A stretch of 57,836 nt of DNA, taken from contig CAZCEC010000038.1 in assembly GCA_964497615.1 (NCBI GenBank), positions 1-57,836 on the forward strand, read 5' to 3'. This DNA is from CAZCEC01 sp964497615 (GTDB lineage: Bacteria; Chloroflexota; Anaerolineae; Anaerolineales; UBA6663). The notes below the pieces were generated by a model, which was given only the letters and a program-made list of their open reading frames with translations, had not been told where the DNA came from and did no database searches. The translations under genes were made by a program, and so were the position numbers. Position 1 is the first letter of the stretch. Each line of letters starts with the position of its first letter. This document shows, one piece after another, positions 1 to 9,130 of this stretch.

Positions 1-988
<988 letters not shown>

Positions 989-1061
989 GCGGTGGACGGG
1001 GGTTGAGCCCGGCGCTGGACAGCGCAATTCGGGCCGTACAATGCGGATCACGCGGCTCAGT

Positions 1062-1682
1062 TCAGCGGAGTATCTCGGGCATCCAGAGCCGGTCCTGGAG
1101 GCTGCACACTTCCAGGGCCCAGGATTCCAGCACACCGACATCCTGCGCGGCCACGTCCGAAACGTTGAGCTGCCAGAGGCCCGACAGGGGTTGGCCCACT
1201 AGGGGCGCAAGGGGCTCAACCGGCTGGAAGCCGCCGGTGAAAGGGGCAACGCCATTCAAAATGGATATCGGGGCCGCGTCTTCCAGGGTGGTGCCGTAGA
1301 AGTCGTGCCCGGTATTGTTAAAGACACCGGGGTTGCCGAGCAGGGTAATGACGGATTGGCTGGGGGTGATGAGCCTCAGGCGCAGATCGCCGACGAAGGT
1401 GTGGACGATGGAGTTGATTCGAACCTTGAACAAGGTAATGCGATGGCCGGGCAGATTGATGTTCAGGGTGGAGGTGATGCCGGTGGTGTTATTGTCCGGG
1501 ATGGCCTTGGGCACGTCGCTGCTGAGGTGGGTGGGCTGGCAGACAATGGGAATGGTCTCACTCGCCAAGGCCGGCGCGGGCCAAAGCGCGCCGTGGCGGC
1601 CCAGCGCAGTGATCCCGGCAACAGCGGCAAAGAAGAGCCCGGCGCGGAGGAGCAGCGAGGCGGTCTTGGAATGCAATGGCAT
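1062..1682 (-). CDS. secreted P-domain (proprotein-convertase Homo-B type) protein
   Basis: The 206-residue product starts at the ATG at 1682, which has an AAGGGG ribosome site about 8 bases upstream. The frame is open further upstream but without coding character. Residues 1-42 form a signal peptide with a likely ALA-SE cleavage site. Residues about 50-197 resemble the P/Homo-B domain: IPDNNTTGITSTLNI, VGDLRLRLITPSQSVITLL, LSGLWQLNVSDVAAQDVGVL and ESWALEVC. In other bacteria P-domains accompany subtilisin-like proteases; here the domain stands alone, so it may be a beta-sandwich adhesion or stability module. The protein ends in LWMPEILR, similar in character to the tails of two other secreted proteins in the window. 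Confidence 0.8.
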   Translation of the reverse strand: MPLHSKTASLLLRAGLFFAAVAGITALGRHGALWPAPALASETIPIVCQPTHLSSDVPKAIPDNNTTGITSTLNINLPGHRITLFKVRINSIVHTFVGDLRLRLITPSQSVITLLGNPGVFNNTGHDFYGTTLEDAAPISILNGVAPFTGGFQPVEPLAPLVGQPLSGLWQLNVSDVAAQDVGVLESWALEVCSLQDRLWMPEILR

Positions 1683-1698
1683 GGCGATTATCCCCTTT

Positions 1699-1718
1699 GG
1701 CAGTGCTTGAGCACCGCC
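1699..1718 (-). other. hairpin just upstream of the P-domain gene's ribosome site
   Basis: On the minus strand an 8-bp stem (GGCGGTGC with GCACTGCC, one G-U pair) closes a TCAA loop and ends directly before the ribosome-binding sequence. A second small stem (GCCTG with CAGGC) lies just upstream. The stems sit in a long leader of about 170 bases if the candidate promoter at 1861-1889 is used. They could modulate translation; no known riboswitch class was recognised. Confidence 0.4.
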
Positions 1719-1860
1719 GGCTGTGCCTGCATCACAGGCCGGACGGTTGCCCGAGGCCGACACGACAGGCAGGCTGACCCTCACAGGCGTCGCGCGAAGT
1801 CCACGGGGCGGCGTCCGAATGGCGGCGAGCGGCTGACGGTCGGCTAGTTTGCGCCCACTC

Positions 1861-1889
1861 ATAGTAATGCAAGTTGCCGTGATTGTCAC
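1861..1889 (-). promoter_or_regulatory. candidate promoter for the P-domain gene
   Basis: The minus strand reads GTGACA (1884-1889), a 17-base spacer, then TACTAT (1861-1866). This is a plausible sigma-70 pair and would give a leader of about 170 bases. The rest of the stretch 1683-2103 between the divergent genes holds no gene I can support. Confidence 0.4.
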
Positions 1890-2052
1890 CCCGGCATTAG
1901 TCGTCCCTGACGGTCCAATTGGATAAAGATGGTTATGATTGTGGGCGGGGAGGCTGGGCCTGCGCCGCGGGGCCCTGCCGCGCCGAGCCGGCCGGCCCAC
2001 TGGGCGCTGGCGCGGCTAGTGCCCGACAGCACACAGCCGTCCGGGCTGCCCG

Positions 2053-2061
2053 TGCTATACT
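2053..2061 (+). promoter_or_regulatory. extended -10 promoter of the BTAD regulator
   Basis: TGCTATACT is a TGn-extended -10 element. It lies 42 bases upstream of the chosen ATG at 2104. No convincing -35 element is present, which is usual for extended -10 promoters. Confidence 0.5.
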
Positions 2062-2103
2062 CGCCGAAAGTGGCCGGCTGTGCCGCGCGCCCTTGACGCC
2101 GGA

Positions 2104-4089
2104 ATGCCTGACCAACTGACCCTCCGCCTGCTGGGCCAGCCCCAGATCCTTGCCGGGGACGCACCCGTCACCGGCTTCATTTCGAGCAAGGCACAAGCCC
2201 TGCTGGTCTATCTGGCCGTAACCGGCCGGCCGCACAACCGCGAGGCTCTGGCCGGGCTGCTCTGGGGCGAAATGCCCGAGACCCAGGCAAGCAAGAATCT
2301 GCGCAACGCCCTCTCCAATCTGCGCGCCCTGGCCGGCGATCACCTGAGCATTACACGCGAGACCGCCGCATTCAATCAGGCGGCGCCCTATTGGCTGGAT
2401 GTGGAGGCGTTCACGGCGGCTGTGTCGCAGGCCGGGGGCGCCGACGACCTGGGCGCGTTGCACCGGGCTGTGGAGGTTTACCAGGGCGACTTCCTGGAGG
2501 GCTTTTACGTGGGCGGGGCGCTGGCGCTGGAGGAGTGGATCGCGGGGCAGCGCTCGCTGCTGAAAGGCGCGATGCTACAGGCGCTGCACACGCTGGTACT
2601 GCGGCACCTGGAGCGCGAGGAGAATGCGGCCGGGATCGAGTATGCCAACCGGCTGTTGGTGCTGGAGCCATGGCGCGAGGAAGTCCATCGGTGCCTGATG
2701 GTGCTGCTGGCGCGCAGCCGCCAGCGGACGGCGGCCCTGGCGCAATACGAGACCTGCCGCCGCATCCTGGCCGAGGAATTGGGCGTAGCGCCGATGGCCG
2801 AGACCACGGCGTTGTACGAACGGCTGCGGGCGGCGGCCGCGCCCCCGCCGCACAATCTGCCGCCGCAGCCGACCGCGTTTGTGGGCCGAGAAGCCGAACT
2901 GGCTGAGATAAGCCAGTACCTGCACAGCGCGGAGGCGCAACTCCTGACGCTGGTGGGGCCGGGCGGCATCGGCAAGACACGGCTGGCACTGCAGGCGGCG
3001 GCGCGGTGCATTGACCCGGAGACGGGCTTCGACCTGAGCTTCACCGATGGCGTGTTCTTCGTGCCGCTGGCGGCCGGCCCGGACCAGGACGCGCCGAACG
3101 CCACGTTGCTGGAGGCGATGGCGGACGCGCTGCGGTATGACCTCCAGGGGCCGGTGCACCCGCAGGCGCAACTGCTGACCCGGCTGCGGGACAAACGCAT
3201 GCTGCTGATCCTGGATAACTTCGAGCACGTGGTGGCGGAGGCGCGCACGCTGGGGGACATCCTGCGGCTGGCGCCCGGGATCAAGCTGTTGGTGACGTCG
3301 CGGGCACGGCTGAACCTGGCCGAGGAGTGGCTGCTGGAAGTGAAGGGCCTGGCCTATCCGGCGACGGCCGAAGCCTTGACGGTCGAGGCGGCGTTGAGGT
3401 TCTCGGCGGTGGCGCTGTTTGCGCAGCAGGCGCGGCGGGTGAGCGCGGGCTTTCGGCTGAGGCTGCAGGATGTGCCCGCCGTGGCGCGGCTTTGCCAACT
3501 TGTGGAGGGCGTGCCGCTAGGGATCGAGCTGGCGGCGAGCTGGCTGCGAGTGCTGACCTGCGGCGAAGTGGTGGCTGAGATCGAGCACGGGCTGGACTTT
3601 CTGACCACGGGCCTCCAAAACGTGCCCGAGCGGCATCGCAGCCTGCGGGCCGTGTTTGACCACTCGTGGGCACTGCTCTCGACGGCGGAGCAGGAGGTGT
3701 TTCAGAAACTGGCAGTGTTTCGGGGCGGTTTCCAGCGCGAGGCGGCGACGGAGGTGGTGGGGGTGTCGCTGCCGGTACTAGCCGAGCTGGTGGATAAGTC
3801 GCTGCTGCGCCGAACGGCGGGCGGGCGGTACGAAGTCCACGATATGCTGCGGCAATACGCGGCCGAGCGGCTGCAGGCCAATGCAGCCCTGAATGAGGCC
3901 GTGCACGACCGGCACTGCCGCTACTATGCGCGGGTGCTGGCGGCACACAGCGAGCAGCTAAAGGGCGATGAATTGGGCGCGGCGCTGGCGACCCTGGATG
4001 CGGAACGGGACAATGTGCGGGCTGCGTGGGATTGGGCGGTGAGCCACCGGCGGGTGGAGGAGTTAAACCAGTTCATGGATTGCCTTTAG
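2104..4089 (+). CDS. BTAD/NB-ARC (AfsR/SARP-like) transcriptional regulator, C-terminally truncated
   Basis: The 661-residue product starts at MPDQLTLRLLG. An N-terminal winged-helix region (about 5-85) is followed by a bacterial transcriptional activation domain (about 95-245, including ALDEW-like and CLMVLLARSRQRTAAL motifs). An NB-ARC-type ATPase comes next, with P-loop GPGGIGKT near residue 287 and Walker B LLILDNFEHV near 367, then a winged-helix segment (EVHDMLRQYAAERL). Relatives usually carry a long TPR sensor domain after this point. Here the protein stops at VEELNQFMDCL, just as TPR-like helices would begin, and the stop overlaps the end of the convergent SIS gene by 4 bases. I infer a deletion that removed the sensor. 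Family assignment is secure; the regulated genes are unknown. Confidence 0.88.
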   Translation: MPDQLTLRLLGQPQILAGDAPVTGFISSKAQALLVYLAVTGRPHNREALAGLLWGEMPETQASKNLRNALSNLRALAGDHLSITRETAAFNQAAPYWLDVEAFTAAVSQAGGADDLGALHRAVEVYQGDFLEGFYVGGALALEEWIAGQRSLLKGAMLQALHTLVLRHLEREENAAGIEYANRLLVLEPWREEVHRCLMVLLARSRQRTAALAQYETCRRILAEELGVAPMAETTALYERLRAAAAPPPHNLPPQPTAFVGREAELAEISQYLHSAEAQLLTLVGPGGIGKTRLALQAAARCIDPETGFDLSFTDGVFFVPLAAGPDQDAPNATLLEAMADALRYDLQGPVHPQAQLLTRLRDKRMLLILDNFEHVVAEARTLGDILRLAPGIKLLVTSRARLNLAEEWLLEVKGLAYPATAEALTVEAALRFSAVALFAQQARRVSAGFRLRLQDVPAVARLCQLVEGVPLGIELAASWLRVLTCGEVVAEIEHGLDFLTTGLQNVPERHRSLRAVFDHSWALLSTAEQEVFQKLAVFRGGFQREAATEVVGVSLPVLAELVDKSLLRRTAGGRYEVHDMLRQYAAERLQANAALNEAVHDRHCRYYARVLAAHSEQLKGDELGAALATLDAERDNVRAAWDWAVSHRRVEELNQFMDCL

Positions 4090-5123
4090 CGCGTCAGCGT
4101 CACCTTGCGGATATTGCGGGGCGCATCGGGATTGTGGCCCTTGGCAAGGGTGAGGTGCAGGCAGTAGAGTTGAGCGGGCACGATGCTGACGATGGGCATT
4201 AACCACTCCGGCAGACCGGACGTCAAGCGCACCGTGGCGTGACCGAGACGCAGGGCCTCAATGGAATCCGACAAGACGAATAACTCAGCGCCGTAGTCGC
4301 TGCGGAGGCGATGCAGCAAGTCCAGCCCATCGGCGAGGACGGCGCCGCTCGGCGCGACGGCGAAGACCGGGAAGCCGGGCTCCACGATGGCGATGGGGCC
4401 GTGCTGGAAATCCGCGGCCGAATACGGGTCGGCGAAGACGTAGGCGAATTCCTTGAGCTTGAGGGCCCATTCCTGGGCGGTGGTGTAGTGCAGGCCACGA
4501 CCCAGCACCACGCAACGCTCAAGCCCGGCGTGAGCGGAGGCGATGGCGGCCACTTGGTCTTCAAGGTCTAGCGCCGCCTCCACAGCCGGCGGGACGAGCG
4601 CGAGTTCGTCCAGCGCGGCTGAGCCGGGGCGGAGGGCGGCGGAGAGAGCGGCCAGGGCGAGCAATTCGGTGGTGTAAGTTTTGGTGGCGGCCACGGCGCG
4701 CTCTTCGCCCGCCGCGAGGTCCAGGCTGTATTCGGCGGCGGAAGCGATGGGCGAGGCGGGCATGTTGGTGAGGGCCAGGGTCAGCGCGCCCTGGCGGCGG
4801 CCCTCGGCCACTACTGCGGCCACATCGGGCGACGCGCCGGATTGGGAAATGCCCACCACCAAGGCGTTGTGCAAACGCGGGGAAGCGCCATAGCGGGTGA
4901 AGAGCGAGGGCGCTGAGGAGGCCACGGCCAGGCCGTTGAAGGCCCCCCAGAGGTATTGAGCATAGAAACCGGCATGGTCGGACGTGCCGCGCGCCGCGAG
5001 GTAGACGAAGTCCACCGGGCGCTGGCGGATGGCGGCGGCAATCTCGACGACGCGAGGCAATTGTGTGGCCAGCCAGCGGCGCAAAACATGCGGTTGTTCA
5101 TGGATCTCGTCACGCAAGCCCAT
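4086..5123 (-). CDS. SIS-domain aminosugar-phosphate isomerase/deaminase (GlmS-like isomerase half)
   Basis: The 345-residue protein has two SIS domains. Motifs include AARGTSDHAG, GISQSGASPD and TKTYTTELLAL in the first half, and VLGRGLHYTTAQEWALKLKEF plus DFQHGPIAIVE in the second, ending in DAPRNIRKVTLTR as in the isomerase half of GlmS. The glutaminase domain is absent. That makes a glucosamine-6-phosphate deaminase of the NagB-II/AgaS type the likely role, converting NagA's product to fructose-6-phosphate. It is the last gene of the operon. The ATG at 5123 lies 14 bases inside the end of nagA, so translation is probably coupled. Upstream in-frame starts lie deeper in nagA and were not used. 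An aldose-ketose isomerase of a related amino sugar remains possible. Confidence 0.85.
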   Translation of the reverse strand: MGLRDEIHEQPHVLRRWLATQLPRVVEIAAAIRQRPVDFVYLAARGTSDHAGFYAQYLWGAFNGLAVASSAPSLFTRYGASPRLHNALVVGISQSGASPDVAAVVAEGRRQGALTLALTNMPASPIASAAEYSLDLAAGEERAVAATKTYTTELLALAALSAALRPGSAALDELALVPPAVEAALDLEDQVAAIASAHAGLERCVVLGRGLHYTTAQEWALKLKEFAYVFADPYSAADFQHGPIAIVEPGFPVFAVAPSGAVLADGLDLLHRLRSDYGAELFVLSDSIEALRLGHATVRLTSGLPEWLMPIVSIVPAQLYCLHLTLAKGHNPDAPRNIRKVTLTR

Positions 5124-6300
5124 TGACCACCATCCCATCGGCTTGATAGGCCAGGCGCCCGCCGACCCAGGTGGCGGCCACATTCAAATCAGGCGTCAAC
5201 AGTACCAGGTCGGCGGGTGCGCCGGGCGCGAGGCGGCCGTGGGGACCAGCCAACCCCAATACGCGGGCGGGGACATCGGTGACCGTCTGGATGGCGTCTG
5301 GGACGCCGCAGCCTGTAAACGCAACCAGATTTCGCACGGCCTGATCGAGGCTCAACACGCTCCCGGCCAGGGTGCCATCGGCGAGGCGCGCCGTGCCGTC
5401 GCGCACGGTGACGTCGCGCTCACCGAGCTTGAACGCGCCCTCATCCAAGCCGAGGCCGGCCATGGCATCGGTGACGAGATTGAAGCCGCCGGAGCCCTTG
5501 GCGCGCCAAGCAACTCGAAGGGCACCGGGGTGCACATGCACGCCATCCGCGATCAGGCCGGTCACCACGCGCTCATCCGACAGCAAGGCGCCGGCAATGC
5601 CTGGCTCACGATGGTCAAATGGCGCCATCGCGTTGAAGAGGTGCGTGCCGTAGGTGATCCCGGCGTCAAGGCCTGCCAGCGCCTCCGCATGAGTCGCCGC
5701 CGAGTGTCCCATCGATACTACTACTCCACGATCCACCAAGCGACGCGCCAGGTCCAACGCGCCGGGCAACTCAGGGGCGAGAGTCACCTGCCGCACGCCA
5801 GATTGAGGGGACCAGCCGGCGGCGAGAGTGAGATCGGGCAGGCGAAGATGCTCCGGCGGGTGGGCACCGCGCCTGGCAGGGTTGAGGAACGGTCCTTCGA
5901 GGTGGAGGCCGAGGGGGCGCGCGTGGGGTCCGAGGGTGGGGGGCGCACCGTGGGCGAGGGCGGCCTGGGCGGCGGGGATGGCGCCGGGCGGGGCGGTGAT
6001 GATGGTGGGGAGGAAGGCGGTGACGCCATAGCGGGTCAGGCTCTCGGCGACGGCCCAGATGGAGTCCGGGTCCGCCGTAAAGTCGTGACCGAAGGCGCCG
6101 TTCAACTGCAAATCAATGTAGCCGGGGGCGAGCAGCAAGCCGGTTGCGTCAACATCGGCGGCGCTCTTCGGGGCCTCTGTCGACGGACCCAGCCAAGCTA
6201 TTGTGTCGCCTAGCATGCCCGCCTCGATCCGCACCGCGCCATCGGCCACCAGCCGGTCTGGCAGGACAAGCGTCGCATGGCGGATGGTGAATGGCGCCAT
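5110..6300 (-). CDS. nagA: N-acetylglucosamine-6-phosphate deacetylase
   Basis: The 396-residue cytoplasmic amidohydrolase has normal NagA length. The metal and substrate motifs are in place: GYIDLQLNGAFGHDF near 60-74 (the QLN variant typical of NagA instead of HxH), HLEGPFLNP with Glu135, SMGHSAATH with His199, GTHLFNAMAPFDHREPG with His220, and LVTDAM with catalytic Asp278. It removes the acetyl group from GlcNAc-6-P. The ATG follows directly on the stop codon of the preceding gene, and its own end overlaps the SIS enzyme gene. Together with the kinase at 13006 and the hexosaminidase at 7505 it gives a complete route from oligosaccharide to glucosamine-6-P. Confidence 0.95.
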   Translation of the reverse strand: MAPFTIRHATLVLPDRLVADGAVRIEAGMLGDTIAWLGPSTEAPKSAADVDATGLLLAPGYIDLQLNGAFGHDFTADPDSIWAVAESLTRYGVTAFLPTIITAPPGAIPAAQAALAHGAPPTLGPHARPLGLHLEGPFLNPARRGAHPPEHLRLPDLTLAAGWSPQSGVRQVTLAPELPGALDLARRLVDRGVVVSMGHSAATHAEALAGLDAGITYGTHLFNAMAPFDHREPGIAGALLSDERVVTGLIADGVHVHPGALRVAWRAKGSGGFNLVTDAMAGLGLDEGAFKLGERDVTVRDGTARLADGTLAGSVLSLDQAVRNLVAFTGCGVPDAIQTVTDVPARVLGLAGPHGRLAPGAPADLVLLTPDLNVAATWVGGRLAYQADGMVVNGLA

Positions 6301-7503
6301 CTACGCCTGTCCCAGCACCAGATCGAGGCGCTTGGCCAGGGGTTCCAGGCGGCGGTAGATCGCCGCAGCTAGGTCAGCATCGGGGTCGGCGAGGACGTCC
6401 GTCCAAAGATTGGCGAGCGCGGTAGTCAGGCGGTCTTCCATGAGGCCCCAGGAGCGGGTGACGCGGAAGGAGCGGCCGGTGCGCAGGCCACGCGTCGCCA
6501 GTTGCCAGAAGGGATGGGTGGCAAAGGGCGGTTCCGCCAGAGCTTCCAGGCGGGTGGGAATAAGACCGACGGCCTGGGAGTAGGCAAGCTGCGGCTGGCG
6601 CTGGTTCAAGTAAGCCGCCAACTGAAGGGCGGCCTCGGGGTGGCGGCTGTGCTTCCAGATGACAAGGTGCGAGCCGCCGACGAAGGAGGGGCCAGGGGGC
6701 AGGGCCACGCCCAGGTCGGCGGGGAGATTAGCGGCGGCGAGGCCCTGGGCTGCGCCGAAGAGCCACGGGCCACTGAGGGTGAGGGCGGTGCCGGGCTGGT
6801 GGAGGAACTGGTCATCGGGCTGGAGGCCGGTGAGCGCGCGCACCGAGGGCGCGAGGTGCCGGCCCAAGGCAAAGTAGGCGCGCATGCCAGCCACGGCCTC
6901 CGGCTGGCTAAAGACGGTGCGTTTGCCGTCGGGGCTGATGAAGTCGCCGCCCGCGCCCCACACCCAACTGGAGACATTGAGCAGGGTGGTGTGCGTGGGG
7001 CCGGTGGGCACGGTCCAGGGAACGGCCACGCCCGCCGAGGCGAGGCGTTCGAGGGTGTGGTGAAGCTGGGCGGGGTCGGCAAAGGCGGCGGACTCATCCA
7101 CGCCGGCCCGTGCCATGAGGCTGCGCCGGTAGAAGAGCAGGCGCGCGCCGGTGAGCCAGGGAATGGCCCACTGCTGAGCGTCGCCGAGGAGTTGGGCAGC
7201 CTGCAAGGTGGAGGGCAGAAAGGCGGACGGGCCGCCGAAGAGCGCCAACTCGCCAGGGGCGAATGGGCGCAGCGCGTTCATGGCGATGAGGTCGCCGAGC
7301 CAGGTGCTGCCGATCTCAGAGACGTCGGGCCCGTCGCCGTAGAGGGCGACCTTGACGAGGTCGCTCCAGGCGACATCCCAGCGCATCAGGCGCGGGCGCA
7401 CGTGGACGCCGTGTTGCGCCTCGAACTGGCTGAGCAGAGGCTGGATGCTGGCCGGGCTGCCGGCCATGAGCGAGAACTCGATCTCCGGAGCCATGCCCGC
7501 CAT
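6301..7503 (-). CDS. family-1 solute-binding-protein homologue without a signal peptide
   Basis: The 400-residue sequence is a full-length family-1 sugar-binding-protein fold (IEFSLMAGSPASIQPLLSQF, YGDGPDVSEIGSTWLGDL, WAIPWLTGARLLFYRRSL, LTLSGPWLFGAAQGL, VGGSHLVIWKHSRHPEAAL). No signal peptide or lipobox is present at either possible start (7503 or 7494). The upstream hexosaminidase ends one base before the ATG, so a hidden secretion signal is not possible in this frame. The same operon already has a conventional lipoprotein binding protein at 11214-12560. I infer a cytoplasmic role such as ligand sensing or carbohydrate binding near NagZ and NagA, but an unrecognised export route cannot be excluded. 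Confidence 0.8.
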   Translation of the reverse strand: MAGMAPEIEFSLMAGSPASIQPLLSQFEAQHGVHVRPRLMRWDVAWSDLVKVALYGDGPDVSEIGSTWLGDLIAMNALRPFAPGELALFGGPSAFLPSTLQAAQLLGDAQQWAIPWLTGARLLFYRRSLMARAGVDESAAFADPAQLHHTLERLASAGVAVPWTVPTGPTHTTLLNVSSWVWGAGGDFISPDGKRTVFSQPEAVAGMRAYFALGRHLAPSVRALTGLQPDDQFLHQPGTALTLSGPWLFGAAQGLAAANLPADLGVALPPGPSFVGGSHLVIWKHSRHPEAALQLAAYLNQRQPQLAYSQAVGLIPTRLEALAEPPFATHPFWQLATRGLRTGRSFRVTRSWGLMEDRLTTALANLWTDVLADPDADLAAAIYRRLEPLAKRLDLVLGQA

Positions 7504-7504
7504 T

Positions 7505-9112
7505 CTAGCGCAGCACGACGGGCGCGGGGTCTGCCAATTGGGGCAAGGCTACGGGCAGACGGCCAGCGAAAGGAATTCGACCGAGGATGGCCTGTGCTAG
7601 TGCTTCCATGGCCGGGGGGAGGATGCTGTAGGCGCAGACATAGGCGGGGGCGGCGGGGTAGGCCGACAGATCGAAGGGCATGCGCACGGCCGCGGCCACG
7701 GTGGGCACGCCGGCCTGGAGCAGTGCATTCACGAGCGCCGCCTGGCCCGGATGGTCGCTGGCGTTCAGGGTGCAGGCGATGATGGCGACATAACCACGCG
7801 AGCGAAGCGTTTCCGCCAGGGCCAGGCTTTCCGACTCCGGCGGGTTGAGGGGCGTGAGGTACTCATCCACTGTCGCGCCGAGGGCGCGCAGGGCCGGGGC
7901 CAGGGCCGGGCGGACGTAGGAGGAGGTGTCTGCGGGTGTGAGATCGGCAGGCTCCGGCAGGACGACCGCCAGGCGGGAGTCCACGCTGAGGCGCAGTGGA
8001 AGGAGGTGATTGTCGTTCCGCACCAGGGTGAGGGCGCGCGCGGCGATCTCGCGGGCGATGGCTTGATGTTCGGGACAGCCGACGACCTCCAACGGGGGCG
8101 GCGAAACCTGTGCGCACCAAGCCTTAAGGGCCAGCACGCGCGCGGCGGAGGCGTGAATGTCTTCGGCGGGGAGCAAGCCGCGTTCGGCGGCTTGGAGAAG
8201 CCGCTGATATACGTCGCGATGCTCGGGCAGGTGAGCGTTGAGGGTGAGCAGGTCGGCGCCGGCCACAAGGGCGGCGAGGGCATCCAGGGCGAAACCGGGG
8301 CCCTGGCGGATGGCCTGCATGTCGAGGGCGTCGCTGATGATGACGCCCGCGAAGCCAAGCTCACCGCGCAGCAGACCGCGCAGCACTGCCGGCGAGAGGG
8401 TCGCCGGAAGATCGGTGTGGCCTGTGAGGGCGGGCAAGGCGACGTGGGCGGTCATCACCAGCTTCACCCCGGCCTGCACCGCGGCGACGAAGGGCAGCAG
8501 TTCGACACGCCGCAGACGTTCGACATCGTGGGGCACGATAGGGGTGCCGTGGTGCGAATCCATGGCAGTGTCGCCGTGACCTGGGAAATGCTTGGCCGTG
8601 GCAGCCACACCGGCGGCCTGGAGGCCTACCACCATTGCGGCGCTAAGCGTAGCCACCTGGGCCGCGTCGCCGCCGAAGGAGCGCGTGCCCACGACCGGGT
8701 TTTCCGCGTTGAGGATGACGTCGCAGACCGGGGCGTAGTTGACGTTGAGGCCGAGGGCGGCCAACTCGCGGCCCATGGCGTGGCCGGCGCGGTGGGCCAG
8801 GTCGGGCGAGGCGGCCGCGCCGAGGGCGAGGTTGCCGGGGAAGGGGGTGGCGTCGGGCAGGGCCATGAGGGTGCCGCCCTCCTGGTCCACGCCGATGAGC
8901 AAGGGTGGCTGGCCGGCCGCGAGGGCGGCGCGCTGGAGGGCAGCGGATAGCTCGCGCACCTGGCCGGCGCTTTCGACGTTGTGGGCGCGAAAGAGGGTGA
9001 CGCCGCCGATGTGCTGGCGGTGCACGGTGGCCAGAATTTCAGCCGAGGGCGTGGGGCCCATGAAGCTGAGCATGAGCCGCTGGCCGACGGCCTGTTGGAG
9101 AGTAAGGGACAT
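7505..9112 (-). CDS. nagZ: GH3 beta-N-acetylhexosaminidase (NagZ-like)
   Basis: The 535-residue protein has the family-3 (beta/alpha)8 domain with the NagZ signature KHFPGHGDTAMDSHH at 174-188, whose His acts in catalysis, and the nucleophile Asp261 in SDALDM. LIGVDQEGG near 72-80 is also typical. A second C-terminal GH3 domain (about 340-535) makes it longer than E. coli NagZ and similar to Gram-positive forms. No signal peptide is visible, so hydrolysis of imported GlcNAc disaccharides or muropeptides in the cytoplasm is likely. It follows the permease genes by 18 bases and is followed with no real gap by the signal-less binding-protein homologue. Confidence 0.92.
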   Translation of the reverse strand: MSLTLQQAVGQRLMLSFMGPTPSAEILATVHRQHIGGVTLFRAHNVESAGQVRELSAALQRAALAAGQPPLLIGVDQEGGTLMALPDATPFPGNLALGAAASPDLAHRAGHAMGRELAALGLNVNYAPVCDVILNAENPVVGTRSFGGDAAQVATLSAAMVVGLQAAGVAATAKHFPGHGDTAMDSHHGTPIVPHDVERLRRVELLPFVAAVQAGVKLVMTAHVALPALTGHTDLPATLSPAVLRGLLRGELGFAGVIISDALDMQAIRQGPGFALDALAALVAGADLLTLNAHLPEHRDVYQRLLQAAERGLLPAEDIHASAARVLALKAWCAQVSPPPLEVVGCPEHQAIAREIAARALTLVRNDNHLLPLRLSVDSRLAVVLPEPADLTPADTSSYVRPALAPALRALGATVDEYLTPLNPPESESLALAETLRSRGYVAIIACTLNASDHPGQAALVNALLQAGVPTVAAAVRMPFDLSAYPAAPAYVCAYSILPPAMEALAQAILGRIPFAGRLPVALPQLADPAPVVLR

Positions 9113-9130
9113 GAGCGCGCTCGCTTCCGG

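Noticed and set aside
5029..6213. 394-codon plus-strand frame opposite nagA
   Set aside because: nagA on the minus strand carries all catalytic motifs. The opposite frame is a high-GC shadow with no family resemblance.
6502..7782. 426-codon plus-strand frame opposite the binding-protein homologue
   Set aside because: Glycine- and glutamate-rich shadow that crosses the border of two real minus-strand genes.
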